From: a virus
Direction: 5' to 3' (one strand)
Virus record (IMG/VR): IMGVR_UViG_3300025815_000030
Coordinates: 1 to 38,735 of that record
DNA length: 38,735 bases
The translations under genes and the position numbers were made by a program. Below are positions 29,047 through 37,932 of this stretch, piece after piece. Below the pieces are notes generated by a model. The model saw nothing but the letters and a program-made list of their open reading frames with translations, ran no database searches and was not told where the DNA came from. Within the stretch, counting starts at the first letter, position 1; each line of letters starts with the position of its first letter.

Positions 29047-30495
29047 ATGGGAGCACGATTTCAAGTAGTAGAAACACTGGGGGAAAAGCTTACTTATCAG
29101 CAAGCTTCAGCAGCAGCAGCACTCTTGACACACAACGGTATCAATGGTCGTCTTGCTGTTCTGAATACTCAGGAGAAATATAATACCGCAATTGCTACTC
29201 TTGAGGAATTTAAAACACCAACCAGATATCTCTTTTATAGAGAAGCTCAATCGAATCTGCAATCTCCAGTGGCATTGTTCAATAGATCACTTCTCCCAGA
29301 CGCATGGGCGGGTGCTATTCAAGCAGCAGCAACATTGAACCCAACCACTTCTCAGGGTCTCCAAAGGGAAATAGCTGGGATTGGTGCATCGAGAAGGTTC
29401 AGCAATAGAATACTAAACGATATTAATACATTCTGGAGTAATGCCGGAACTGATGTTGTAGAGATATCTAAAGATGAATATGATGCACTATTCAATTTCT
29501 CTTTTGTTTTTCGCACCGGCAGAAGAGCTCTCAATTTTGTTCAAGACTATCTTGAGGTTGAAGAAGGCATCGCAGATTACCCTACAGTCTGGGTTGGGTT
29601 GACTGATACCGAAGAAGAGGGTGAATGGAAATGGATTGATGGAAGTCCGCTTGAGAATGGTGTCAATAATATCTATTGGGCAGATAATAGTGACCTTCAT
29701 TCAACAGGACAATCATTTAATGAACCTAGTAATTCTGGACAAGGCGAAGACTTTGCTGTAATTCTTGGTTCAGAGAGAAGTCAACCGGGTCTATACTCAG
29801 ATGATGATGGTGACCTGACAAATACCAGAGATGGAAGATATGGATACTTGGTTGAGTTCTTTGTCCCCAATCCCCAGATTGATGAAGACCTTGTAAATGA
29901 AGTTGAAGACCCAAACCTCAATGCACCAGAACCCGATCAGGTAGTATCAAATATTACTGACTTTATTCCTTATGATGACTTCAAGGAGACAGGTGTTACT
30001 TTGGCAGATTCTTTTGACAGATGGAGGAGAAAGACAAATGGCATCACAAAGTTTCTGGTTGACAGAAAAGCTGCATTTGCTCTTTGCACGATGGAGAGGA
30101 TAGAAGAGTCACCTTATAGCTGGACTATCCTAGCTGACCCAAGCAAAAAGAGAAACATTAGTTCTGCCAGCTTTGGTTCTGAGGGGACTCTTACTATCAA
30201 CTTTGAAAATGAACGAGAACACAATAATCATGTCATCATTTTTACTGTTGGCAGAGACCATTCTGATGATGCGGGATTGGACCTGTATGGAGATAGCACA
30301 ATATTTTGTCGAGATGAACTGACTGGAGTCTGGACACAAAATTACACTACAAGTGGTTTTGAAATATCAAGCCTGAAGACTACTTCAATTCAGGGCAACA
30401 AGGACCGCTCTTGGTATACGAGTGGTCGAACAAGTGTTTTTGCTCTAGCTGATCCAGACAATACGTGGAATAGAGTAAGCATTGTTGTCTACTAA
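29047..30495 (+). CDS. C-type-lectin-like receptor-binding protein
   Basis: The 482-aa protein carries a C-type lectin fold: an N-terminal half-domain (LTYQQASAAAALLTHNGINGR, then LAVLNTQEKYNTAIATL, residues 14-52), an insert of about 125 residues, and the second half (VWVGLTDTEEEGEWKWIDGS, 181-200; FNEPSNSGQGEDFAVILG, 224-241; GRYGYLVEFF, 263-272). WVGL, EGEWKWIDG, EPSNSGQGED and the acidic DDDGD are the usual CTLD landmarks, including plausible calcium ligands (EPS, ED). The C-terminal 170 residues repeat the TNGI module of the two preceding genes. It is likely a tail-tip adhesin that recognises host glycan or protein. Confidence 0.78.
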   Translation: MGARFQVVETLGEKLTYQQASAAAALLTHNGINGRLAVLNTQEKYNTAIATLEEFKTPTRYLFYREAQSNLQSPVALFNRSLLPDAWAGAIQAAATLNPTTSQGLQREIAGIGASRRFSNRILNDINTFWSNAGTDVVEISKDEYDALFNFSFVFRTGRRALNFVQDYLEVEEGIADYPTVWVGLTDTEEEGEWKWIDGSPLENGVNNIYWADNSDLHSTGQSFNEPSNSGQGEDFAVILGSERSQPGLYSDDDGDLTNTRDGRYGYLVEFFVPNPQIDEDLVNEVEDPNLNAPEPDQVVSNITDFIPYDDFKETGVTLADSFDRWRRKTNGITKFLVDRKAAFALCTMERIEESPYSWTILADPSKKRNISSASFGSEGTLTINFENEREHNNHVIIFTVGRDHSDDAGLDLYGDSTIFCRDELTGVWTQNYTTSGFEISSLKTTSIQGNKDRSWYTSGRTSVFALADPDNTWNRVSIVVY

Positions 30496-30503
30496 ATCAT
30501 AGT

Positions 30504-30938
30504 ATGCAAAATGGTTATGTGCTATATCAATCTGGTGAGGATGTAAGACTGGAAATTTACCTCAAGAATCCATCTCAACAAGCCTTGGACTGTCTTAGAT
30601 GCGGCAAGGCTATTTCATTTGATTCCCCTAAAGATGTCCCAGACTCCGGTGAATTGAAATTTATGAATATTGAGGACGGTGAGATATCATATGATGAATC
30701 AAAGGTGCGGAAAGAAGCACTTGATATTCTTAGGTATAGAAGAAATGAGGCACTGGAGGAACTCGATAAAGCTTGCTTGAGGTATATCACAAATCAAGAA
30801 CGTCTTCATAATATCGAAAAATACAAGCAGCAGCTTAGAGACCTACCAGAGACCGTAGATTTTACTTCTGTAAAAGTTCCTGTTGACATTGGTCATGTCG
30901 ATCCTCCTGCATTAACAATGTATAAGGAGGTTCTATGA
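30504..30938 (+). CDS. Tail-fibre assembly chaperone-like protein
   Basis: The 144-aa protein shows an N-terminal domain of mixed structure and a C-terminal helical part with ALDILRYRRNEALEELDKACL and KYKQQLRDLPETVDF. The RxxRNxxLxxxD...YxxQLRDLPE pattern is that of phage tail-fibre assembly chaperones of the gp38/TAP type. It sits directly downstream of the lectin adhesin. The next gene starts within its last codons behind AAGGAGG. Confidence 0.55.
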   Translation: MQNGYVLYQSGEDVRLEIYLKNPSQQALDCLRCGKAISFDSPKDVPDSGELKFMNIEDGEISYDESKVRKEALDILRYRRNEALEELDKACLRYITNQERLHNIEKYKQQLRDLPETVDFTSVKVPVDIGHVDPPALTMYKEVL

Positions 30939-31492
30939 TTCATCAGAGATTTGAAGATGAATATCTAGACGAGATGGCAAATCGTCTCTTGTATGAATGG
31001 AAAGACCTTGATATTAACTACCCCAAGAAAGAAGAAGGATTCTATACCTCAGACGATTCACTTTCACTGGCAATGGAAAGTGGAGTTGATGTTGACCAAA
31101 ACTTTGGAAAAGGGCAACCATTTGATATCGAGGAATCATATTTAATAAAGGATCAAATCTACATTACAAAAATGTTGATGGGGCGATTTCCAAAATGCTC
31201 AATATCTCGTTCTGGTTTCTTCTACTATCCACCGGGAGAAGGTATGAGATGGCACACTAATGCAGATACTCCATATCTCAGGTGCTACCTAAACTATTCT
31301 CAAAATGGAGATTCATACTTCAAGTATTATGACCAAGAGACCAAGAAGACTGTTGTGGACATGGACTTTCCCGGCTGGAACATACGTCACTTTCATATAA
31401 ATAACGAGAAAGACAATTTGTTCTGGCATTCGGTGTATTCAAGGACTCATCGTATTAGTGTCGGATTCAGAATCATAAATAACCTAAAGTAA
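30935..31492 (+). CDS. 2OG-Fe(II)-oxygenase-like protein in the fibre cluster
   Basis: The 185-aa protein has a jelly-roll-like pattern: FFYYPPGEGMRWHTNAD (95-111), RCYLNYSQNGDSYFKYYD, then GWNIRHFHINN and NLFWHSVYSRTHRISVGFRI (161-180). His107 and His165 with Arg173 fit the metal and 2-oxoglutarate ligands of Fe(II) dioxygenases, but the expected HxD Asp is Asn109; Asp111 is two residues later. Similar WHTNxD proteins are common in T4-like cyanophages. Activity is therefore uncertain. Its strong Shine-Dalgarno and place between fibre genes suggest it acts on a fibre or a surface ligand, which is inference. Confidence 0.55.
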   Translation: MIHQRFEDEYLDEMANRLLYEWKDLDINYPKKEEGFYTSDDSLSLAMESGVDVDQNFGKGQPFDIEESYLIKDQIYITKMLMGRFPKCSISRSGFFYYPPGEGMRWHTNADTPYLRCYLNYSQNGDSYFKYYDQETKKTVVDMDFPGWNIRHFHINNEKDNLFWHSVYSRTHRISVGFRIINNLK

Positions 31493-31493
31493 T

Positions 31494-31826
31494 ATGGCAA
31501 GCCACGAAGACATTTACATCGATCAGGGTGCGGTTTATACTGCTGAAGTCACTGTTAAGAAAGATAATGTAGACTTTGACTTGTCTACCTACACCTTCAG
31601 CGGACAGATTCGTAAAACAGTAGGTAATTCAACTGTTGCTGCCACCTTTGATATTAACACTGATTCTCAACTTTCAAATGTCCTTGAGATTTCTCTTACT
31701 AATACCCAGACATCCGCATTGACCTCAAGAAGATATGTGTATGACATCGAAGCAACTGACTCTGATGGGACCACGTATCGAATCGTTCAGGGTAATGTTG
31801 TTGTTTCACCAAATGTAACTCGCTAA
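31494..31826 (+). CDS. Ig-like/BppU N-terminal-type connector protein
   Basis: The 110-aa protein is all-beta: EDIYIDQGAVYTAEVTVKKD, VDFDLSTYTFSGQIRKTV, ISLTNTQTSALTSRRYVYDIE, TYRIVQGNVVVSPNVTR. The 'dlSgytf.aqiR...F.i..t.....i.Lt..qTs.l..g.YvYDie..' pattern matches the small phage proteins that precede long fibres in many marine phages and resemble the BppU N-terminal domain. It probably links the fibre to the baseplate. Confidence 0.65.
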   Translation: MASHEDIYIDQGAVYTAEVTVKKDNVDFDLSTYTFSGQIRKTVGNSTVAATFDINTDSQLSNVLEISLTNTQTSALTSRRYVYDIEATDSDGTTYRIVQGNVVVSPNVTR

Positions 31827-31831
31827 AAATT

Positions 31832-34800
31832 ATGCCTGAGAAATATTTAACTCAAGTTGCCGCTCAGACTGATGCCCTTGCAGATGGAGATCTTTTTCTG
31901 ATCACAGATGTATCTGATACCTCAGAGAAAAGCGATGGAACTAACAAGAAGCTGACATTCACTCAGATCAAATCTGGATTGGATACTGCTGGTTACATCA
32001 AGCTGACCGACATCTCTGTTACAGATTCTGGTGGTGATGGATCCTTGAGTTATGATAGCTCCACTGGTGTATTCACATATACAGGACCAAGTGCCGCAGA
32101 GGTCCGGGCTCACTTGAGTGTTGGTAGTGAAGCTACTGCATCTGGTGATGGAGCAATCTCCTATAACAATTCTACAGGTGTCTTTACCTATACTCCTCCA
32201 ACACTTGCTGGTCTCAATGGTTCTATTGATGACCTAAGTGATGTTACTCTGACATCTGCTGCCACTAATGATATCCTGAGATGGAATGGTTCAGCCTTTG
32301 TAAATACAGATGCACCTACACTTGATGCCCTTCAATTTGACCTGACTGCTGCTGAGACTGCTGCTGTTGGTCAGCTTGCATGGAACAGTGAAGACCTGAC
32401 ACTTGATCTTGGTCTGGATACAAATGTCACTCTTCAGATTGGTCAAGAACAAGTGGCAAGAATCAAGGCGACAACTGCCATCCGTAATGGTATGGCAGTC
32501 TATGTCTCTGGTGTCACTGGTGGTTCTGACAATCTTGAGGGAACTCCATTCTCTGCTAATTCTGGTAGTGGTATTGATGAACTTCGTTTTCTTGGTATTG
32601 CCACAGAAACACTTTCCACAAACGATATTGGATTTGTAACCACCTTTGGTAAGGTTCGTGGAGTCGATGGAACAACATATGCCTCTGGTGGTATTCGTGA
32701 TAATGCAGACACAGAGTCATGGAGCGTTGGTGATATTCTTTATGCTTCAGCTAATATTGCTGGCACACTTACCTCAGTGATTCCAACTGCTCCAAACCGT
32801 CGAATGCCAATTGCAATTGTCCTCAAAGTAACTTCGGAGACGAACTTAACTCTTTTTGCTCGTGCTGAGGTGGAGCGAAACATTCTCGATGAACTGCATG
32901 ACGTTCTGATTTCTGGAACTCCTGCTAATAATGAGGTTCTGGCATATGATTCTGCTTCAGGTAACTGGATTAATCAGACTGCCGCAGAAGCTGGTATTGC
33001 TGCTACAGGTCACACACATTCTACAAGTGATATTACAAGTGGGACCTTTGCTGATGCTAGAATTGCAGAATCAAATGTTACACAACACCAAGCAGCATTA
33101 AGTATTACTGAATCTCAAATCAGTGACCTTGGTTCTTATATCACTGCATCATCTACAGATACCCTTACTAACAAGACTTTTGATGCCAATGGAACTGGAA
33201 ACAGTCTATCAAATGTAGAGACTGCTGATATTGCTTCAGGTTCTAAGAGTGGTTCTGACACAACCCTAATCACTGGAACTGCTGGTACGAATGGTAATGT
33301 TGTCACTTGGAATGCAGATGGTGATGCAGTCGATTCTGGATATGCTGTTTCTGCATTTGTGGGTGGAGTGAACTATCAGGGGACATGGAATGCCTCTACA
33401 AACTCACCTACAATTCCTACTGCTTCAAGTAGTAATAAGGGTTATTACTACAAGGTGTCTGTTGCTGGTTCTACTTCAATTGATGGTGAGACTGACTGGA
33501 AGGTTGGTGATTGGATTATCTCCAATGGAACTACATGGGATAAGGTTGACAATACAGAGAGTGTATCAAGTGTCTTTGGTAGAACAGGTGCGGTGACTGC
33601 ATCTTTCTCTGATATCAGTGGCACCGCAACTCACGAACAGGGTGGTCTGGAGGCAGATGTAAGAGCATATTCAGGTCTCATTAAAATCTCTGGTGGAGCA
33701 ACCTCTGCAATCACTGATAATTCCTCCGATTGGGACACTGCTTTTGGTTGGGGTGATCATAGTTTGGAAGGATACCTCACTAACATCGATGCGGAGAGCA
33801 TTTCATCCCTTGCAGATGTAACCATCACATCAATTGCTTCTGGTGAAATCCTAAAATGGTCTGGAACTGCTTGGATTAATAATACCTTGGCAGAAGCCGG
33901 TATTCTTTCGAATGTTCTTGGAGATACTGAACCACAATTAGGTGGACAGTTGGATGTCAATGGTAACGCTATTGGTGATGGAACAAGGGAGCTTCTTACC
34001 TTTACTGAAGATGGTTCTGCTGTAAACCATATTAATATTGAGAATGAAGCAACTGGTGGTGGTCCTATTATCCGTTCAACCGGAACAGATACCAACGTGG
34101 ATCTCAACCTTCAGACAAAGGGGTCTGGGGACATCAACCTTGAGTCACTCATCTACAGTGAGACTAACAAGAAGTTATTTTACTCTGATATCACTGGAGT
34201 AGGAACAGGGACCGCCCTGACCATCACCTCGGCTGGTGTTGATTCGGGAAACACTGATGGAGCAACTGGTGGGGCTTTATCTCTGGGATCGGGCGATGCC
34301 GGGGACAGTGCGGGTGGGAATACTGGAAATGTTACCTTGGTGTCAGGAGCGAGTACCACGGGGAATTCCGGTTCAGTTGAAATCAATAGTGGAGGAAGTG
34401 CTACTGGCTCCGGGTCGATTACCCTTCGGACTGGATCGGTTTCATCAAGTGGTAGTGCTGGTGACATCATTTTGGCACCAGAGGCAGATGTCGGAGGAGG
34501 AACATATGGTGATGTTCGACCTGATGGAGATGGTGTTCAGAATTTGGGAACTGCGAGCAATCGTTGGAAGGCTTTTTATCAAACCACAAATTACTTTGTA
34601 GAAACTGGAGCAGGGACAAATTATGTTGCCTTCACTGCACCATCCTCAATTGCGTCTGATGTTACATGGACTCTCCCTAATGCTGATGGTTCTAGTGGTC
34701 AGGTTTTGTCTACCAATGGTTCTGGAACACTTTCTTGGGTAACTGCCAGCGGTGGTGGTGGTATTGCCCTTACTGACCTGAGTGTTGGTGCTGAAGCTTC

Positions 34801-36535
34801 TGCATCTGGTGATGGTGCAATATCTTACGATAATACCACTGGTGTCTTTACCTATACACCACCGACTGCTGCTGGTATTAGTGCTATCACGGCGTCATCT
34901 ACAGATACCCTTACTAACAAGACTTTTGATGCCAATGGAACTGGAAATTCTCTCTCTAACGTAGAGACTGCTGATATTGCTTCAGGTTCCAAGACTGGCT
35001 CTGATACAACTCTGGTGACTGGTACTGCTGGAACAAACGGTAATCTGGTTTCATGGAATGCAGATGGTGATGCAGTTGATTCCTCCATTGTTGCCTCAAA
35101 TGTTGCACTGACAGATGGTGACACTTATACTGGAACTCATGATTTCGGTGGAGCCACCCTTGAGATTCCCAATGGTGCTGCACCTTCTCTTTCTGTTGCT
35201 GGTCAGATTGCTCTTGATACATCAACCACAGATCATACTGCTCTCCTGAAGTATCACGATGGAACCAATGAGTTTGTGATTCCTGCCATCCTGTCTTCTG
35301 GTCTCTCAACCACAGACAATGATGTCATTGCCTACAATGCGGCAAACAATCGATTTGAGATGGAAGCCCAGAGTGGTTCTGGTGGTGGAACAGTAACCAG
35401 TGTTGACATGAGTGTTCCTACTGGTTTTGCTATTAGTGGCAATCCGATCACATCATCTGGAACACTCGCTCTTGCTTTTGATACAGGATATTCATTACCA
35501 TCCGATGCAACTCAAGCAACTTGGATCACAGCATCAAGCACAACCACATTCACCAACAAGACCTTTGACGCAGATGGAACTGGTAATATAATAACCAACA
35601 TTGGCTCCTCAGAGATTAAGGCAGAAATCGTCACAGGTTTAAGTGAGGAAACTAACCCCGAATCTGGTGACTACCTCTTAGGCGTTGAGGCTGGAGGCGG
35701 GGCGTTACGTAAATTTGATGTAGGTGATCTTCCATTTGCCCCTGTAAATTTCACAGAGAATGCACAAACTGGAACTTCATATACTCTTGTCCTATCAGAC
35801 GATGGTAAAGTGGTGACGATGAATAATGTTTCGTCGAACACATTGACAGTTCCACCCAATTCTTCTGTCGCTTTTCCAACAGGAACACAAATCACTGTTG
35901 TGCAAGAAGGGGCTGGTGCAACCACTCTTGCTGGAGGTTTAGGTGTAACAATCAATTCTTTGAATGGAGAATTGACATTCAGTGGTCGTTATGCCGCCGC
36001 AACGTTAGTAAAAGTAGACACTGACACTTGGTTTGCATTTGGTGCTCTAGGAGATCCCGCTGCACCGTCTAGCGAATTTGCAGACAATGTATTTAAGATT
36101 CAAGATGATTCTGATGATACTAAAGCTCTAGCTTATGAAGTTTCTGCTATTGCAACAGCCACGACCAGAACCTGGACAGTTCCAGATCGTGATATTGATT
36201 TTTCAGCTAATGGAACTTTCGCTGAACGCGACATAGATTTTCAAAATCAAACCGGCACGACCTATACTCTTGTGCTGACAGACGCTGGAAAAATGGTCGA
36301 ACTGAATAACGCTTCAGCAATAACTTTGACAATTCCTACTAATGCTAGCGTCCCATTCCCAATTGGAACACAGATCGCCATTATCCAACAAGGTGCAGGA
36401 CAAGTTACTGTGAGTAGTAGTGCGACTATTCGTAGTAAAGGTGGAAATCTTAAACTATCTGACCAATACTCGGGTGCTTCGTTGACAAAACGTGGCACCG
36501 ATGAATGGTATCTGGTCGGCGATCTTACTGCGTAA
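31832..36535 (+). CDS. Long tail fibre protein with internal repeats
   Basis: The 1567-aa protein starts with a baseplate-attachment-type head (DALADGDLFLITDVSDTSEKS), followed by beta-rich repeats (DGAISYNNSTGVFTYTPPT occurs twice in variant form) and two copies of a module beginning SSTDTLTNKTFDANGTGNSL (about residues 440 and 1022). Residues of about 800-900 are Gly/Ser-rich beta-helix-like (SLGSGDAGDSAGGNTGNVTL). The C-terminus has two related ~95-aa domains (GTSYTLVLSDDGKVVTMNN; GTTYTLVLTDAGKMVELNN), each ending in a LVKVDTDTWFAFG/LTKRGTDEWYLVG segment. No peptidase or chaperone C-terminal motif is visible. It is the main host-range determinant candidate. Confidence 0.88.
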   Translation: MPEKYLTQVAAQTDALADGDLFLITDVSDTSEKSDGTNKKLTFTQIKSGLDTAGYIKLTDISVTDSGGDGSLSYDSSTGVFTYTGPSAAEVRAHLSVGSEATASGDGAISYNNSTGVFTYTPPTLAGLNGSIDDLSDVTLTSAATNDILRWNGSAFVNTDAPTLDALQFDLTAAETAAVGQLAWNSEDLTLDLGLDTNVTLQIGQEQVARIKATTAIRNGMAVYVSGVTGGSDNLEGTPFSANSGSGIDELRFLGIATETLSTNDIGFVTTFGKVRGVDGTTYASGGIRDNADTESWSVGDILYASANIAGTLTSVIPTAPNRRMPIAIVLKVTSETNLTLFARAEVERNILDELHDVLISGTPANNEVLAYDSASGNWINQTAAEAGIAATGHTHSTSDITSGTFADARIAESNVTQHQAALSITESQISDLGSYITASSTDTLTNKTFDANGTGNSLSNVETADIASGSKSGSDTTLITGTAGTNGNVVTWNADGDAVDSGYAVSAFVGGVNYQGTWNASTNSPTIPTASSSNKGYYYKVSVAGSTSIDGETDWKVGDWIISNGTTWDKVDNTESVSSVFGRTGAVTASFSDISGTATHEQGGLEADVRAYSGLIKISGGATSAITDNSSDWDTAFGWGDHSLEGYLTNIDAESISSLADVTITSIASGEILKWSGTAWINNTLAEAGILSNVLGDTEPQLGGQLDVNGNAIGDGTRELLTFTEDGSAVNHINIENEATGGGPIIRSTGTDTNVDLNLQTKGSGDINLESLIYSETNKKLFYSDITGVGTGTALTITSAGVDSGNTDGATGGALSLGSGDAGDSAGGNTGNVTLVSGASTTGNSGSVEINSGGSATGSGSITLRTGSVSSSGSAGDIILAPEADVGGGTYGDVRPDGDGVQNLGTASNRWKAFYQTTNYFVETGAGTNYVAFTAPSSIASDVTWTLPNADGSSGQVLSTNGSGTLSWVTASGGGGIALTDLSVGAEASASGDGAISYDNTTGVFTYTPPTAAGISAITASSTDTLTNKTFDANGTGNSLSNVETADIASGSKTGSDTTLVTGTAGTNGNLVSWNADGDAVDSSIVASNVALTDGDTYTGTHDFGGATLEIPNGAAPSLSVAGQIALDTSTTDHTALLKYHDGTNEFVIPAILSSGLSTTDNDVIAYNAANNRFEMEAQSGSGGGTVTSVDMSVPTGFAISGNPITSSGTLALAFDTGYSLPSDATQATWITASSTTTFTNKTFDADGTGNIITNIGSSEIKAEIVTGLSEETNPESGDYLLGVEAGGGALRKFDVGDLPFAPVNFTENAQTGTSYTLVLSDDGKVVTMNNVSSNTLTVPPNSSVAFPTGTQITVVQEGAGATTLAGGLGVTINSLNGELTFSGRYAAATLVKVDTDTWFAFGALGDPAAPSSEFADNVFKIQDDSDDTKALAYEVSAIATATTRTWTVPDRDIDFSANGTFAERDIDFQNQTGTTYTLVLTDAGKMVELNNASAITLTIPTNASVPFPIGTQIAIIQQGAGQVTVSSSATIRSKGGNLKLSDQYSGASLTKRGTDEWYLVGDLTA
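33149..33201 (+). repeat. 53-bp intragenic direct repeat in the long fibre, copy 1
   Basis: These 53 bp are identical to 34895-34947 and lead a 190-bp region that stays similar, with mainly synonymous changes. They encode SSTDTLTNKTFDANGTG. Confidence 0.9.
34895..34947 (+). repeat. 53-bp intragenic direct repeat in the long fibre, copy 2
   Basis: Partner of 33149-33201, 1746 bp apart and in the same reading frame, so recombination between copies would delete or duplicate 582 codons without a frameshift. Confidence 0.9.
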
Positions 36536-37599
36536 TGTTTATCAATCAATTTGGCATTTGGGCAAGTCAGGTTGCTGACGCTACTGGTGAGACTTACAAC
36601 CTCACACAAGAGGGATCTGATCTTATTCTTTTAGAAGGGAATTCAGACGAATTACTAACCGAGGCATACCCAGACATTTATAGAGTCTTGCAAGAAGGGG
36701 CTTTTCCAATCTTTCAGGAAGATGGTGCACGCTTACTACAAGAGGATTATGTACCACCGCCCTTGCTGCTGGATACATACTCAACCGACGTTTACGCGGC
36801 ATACTCTGTTCGCGAGCTAAACCGCTCTTATTCCGGAGACTGCTTACGAATACGTGAAGACGGTGGGGATACTGAAATAGACATTGGATTCAGTGACGGT
36901 TGGATTGATACCGCAGCTATAGCTTCTCATTGCGGGGCAAATAATGGATACGTTACTACTTGGTATGACCAATCCGGTAATGAAAAAAACATCACACAAA
37001 GCACCGCCGCAAATCAACCTTTAATTTTTAATGGCTCTGCTGTATCAACAGACGACAATGGAAATGTCCAGCTAGAATTTGATGGTGCAAACGATAGCCT
37101 TTTATATTCAGAAGCTAACGCGGGGGCAAATGATACTTCTGAAATTTGGGTAGGAGAAATTGCCACGAATAATAGGTTCGACTACTGCTGGGGAGGTGGC
37201 GACTTTGGAGCAGGACAAGGTTATGCAGTCATGCTTAACAACAATGGTGTAGATAGAATTGTATTAAGATACGATCTTTCTACGGGAAATAAACCAGAAG
37301 TAGATACTAATGGTTCTAATATAACAAATAATGACCCATTTTTAATTGTTGTAAGGAGAAACTATAGTGGACGTACTGCAAACCTCAAATTAAATAACGA
37401 CGACGAATTATACTCTGCTGTATCTAGCACGGGCACAGTAATTCACGAAGGTCTGCTTTTAATGGGGAAATTTAACAGCGGAACCAATTATACGGAAGGG
37501 AAAGTTAGCGAATTTATTCGTTTCAATGAAGAAATTTCTGACGCTATTGCAACCAGTATCGCAAATGATATTAATGGAGAATATACACTTTACGTCTAA
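36535..37599 (+). CDS. Fibre-associated protein with arabinofuranosidase-like concanavalin domain
   Basis: The 354-aa protein (ATG 36535 overlaps the fibre stop, TAATG) has an acidic N-terminus with repeated LQEG/FQEDG/LLQED segments (about 50-65). A domain at about 80-165 shows AAYSVRELNRSYSGDCLRIRE, DIGFSDGWIDTAAIASHCGA, NNGYVTTWYDQSGNEKNITQ and AANQPLI, the signature of the alpha-L-arabinofuranosidase B-type concanavalin fold (PF09206-like), common on phage fibres. A LamG-like second half follows (NVQLEFDGANDSLLY; RRNYSGRTANLKLN). Probably a glycan-binding module; hydrolysis is not shown. The longer upstream frame would overlap the fibre and is not used. Confidence 0.72.
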   Translation: MFINQFGIWASQVADATGETYNLTQEGSDLILLEGNSDELLTEAYPDIYRVLQEGAFPIFQEDGARLLQEDYVPPPLLLDTYSTDVYAAYSVRELNRSYSGDCLRIREDGGDTEIDIGFSDGWIDTAAIASHCGANNGYVTTWYDQSGNEKNITQSTAANQPLIFNGSAVSTDDNGNVQLEFDGANDSLLYSEANAGANDTSEIWVGEIATNNRFDYCWGGGDFGAGQGYAVMLNNNGVDRIVLRYDLSTGNKPEVDTNGSNITNNDPFLIVVRRNYSGRTANLKLNNDDELYSAVSSTGTVIHEGLLLMGKFNSGTNYTEGKVSEFIRFNEEISDAIATSIANDINGEYTLYV

Positions 37600-37853
37600 T
37601 GAAATACTTTGTCTTTACAGATTTTGAAAAATGGGATGCTATAAATCGTCGCCCCTTTATTGGTAAGAACACAACCACTACGCAATTGTTAGATGTGGAA
37701 AAGCATCCGGATAGAGATGAATGGTTAGTTCAAATTCCTGAGAATTCTTTAATGAAGATGAATAAATATCTAACAGATCAAGAACGAAATGAATTCTTGT
37801 CGGGGCTATTAGATAGTTACCCTGACAATTGGTTGATGAAGAAAGATAAATAA
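37599..37853 (+). CDS. Small protein of unknown function downstream of the fibre
   Basis: The 84-aa product starts at an ATG overlapping the previous stop (TAATG) and reads KYFVFTDFEKWDAINRRPFI, DVEKHPDRDEWLVQIPEN and a helical end YLTDQERNEFLSGLLDSYPD. I do not recognise a family; its position suggests a fibre chaperone or accessory. The DNA coding its last 20 or so codons is duplicated 98 bp downstream. Confidence 0.65.
   Translation: MKYFVFTDFEKWDAINRRPFIGKNTTTTQLLDVEKHPDRDEWLVQIPENSLMKMNKYLTDQERNEFLSGLLDSYPDNWLMKKDK
37762..37834 (+). repeat. Direct repeat, copy 1 (inside the 84-aa gene)
   Basis: ATAAATA, one variable base, then 65 bp identical to copy 2. It covers codons for YLTDQERNEFLSGLLDSYPD. 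Copy 2 starts exactly 98 bp later. Confidence 0.95.
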
Positions 37854-37859
37854 AGAAAG

Positions 37860-37932
37860 ATAAATAACTAACAGATCAAGAACGAAATGAATTCTTGTCG
37901 GGGCTATTAGATAGTTACCCTGACAATTGGTT
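37860..37932 (+). repeat. Direct repeat, copy 2 (remnant of the 84-aa gene end)
   Basis: This non-coding copy repeats ATAAATA, one variable base, and the 65 bp of copy 1 without change. It sits between the 84-aa gene and the next fibre gene, with no start codon of its own. A short tandem of AGAAAGATAAATAA lies just before it. It is a partial gene duplication remnant, apparently recent. Confidence 0.93.

Noticed and set aside
29047-30495. Diversity-generating retroelement variable protein
   Set aside because: The C-type lectin fold fits, but there is no reverse transcriptase, accessory protein or template repeat in the window.
34180-34470. Pro-rich minus-strand open frame in the fibre gene
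   Set aside because: Antisense to a Gly/Ser-rich coding stretch; the Pro/Ala bias is just the complement of GGx codons.
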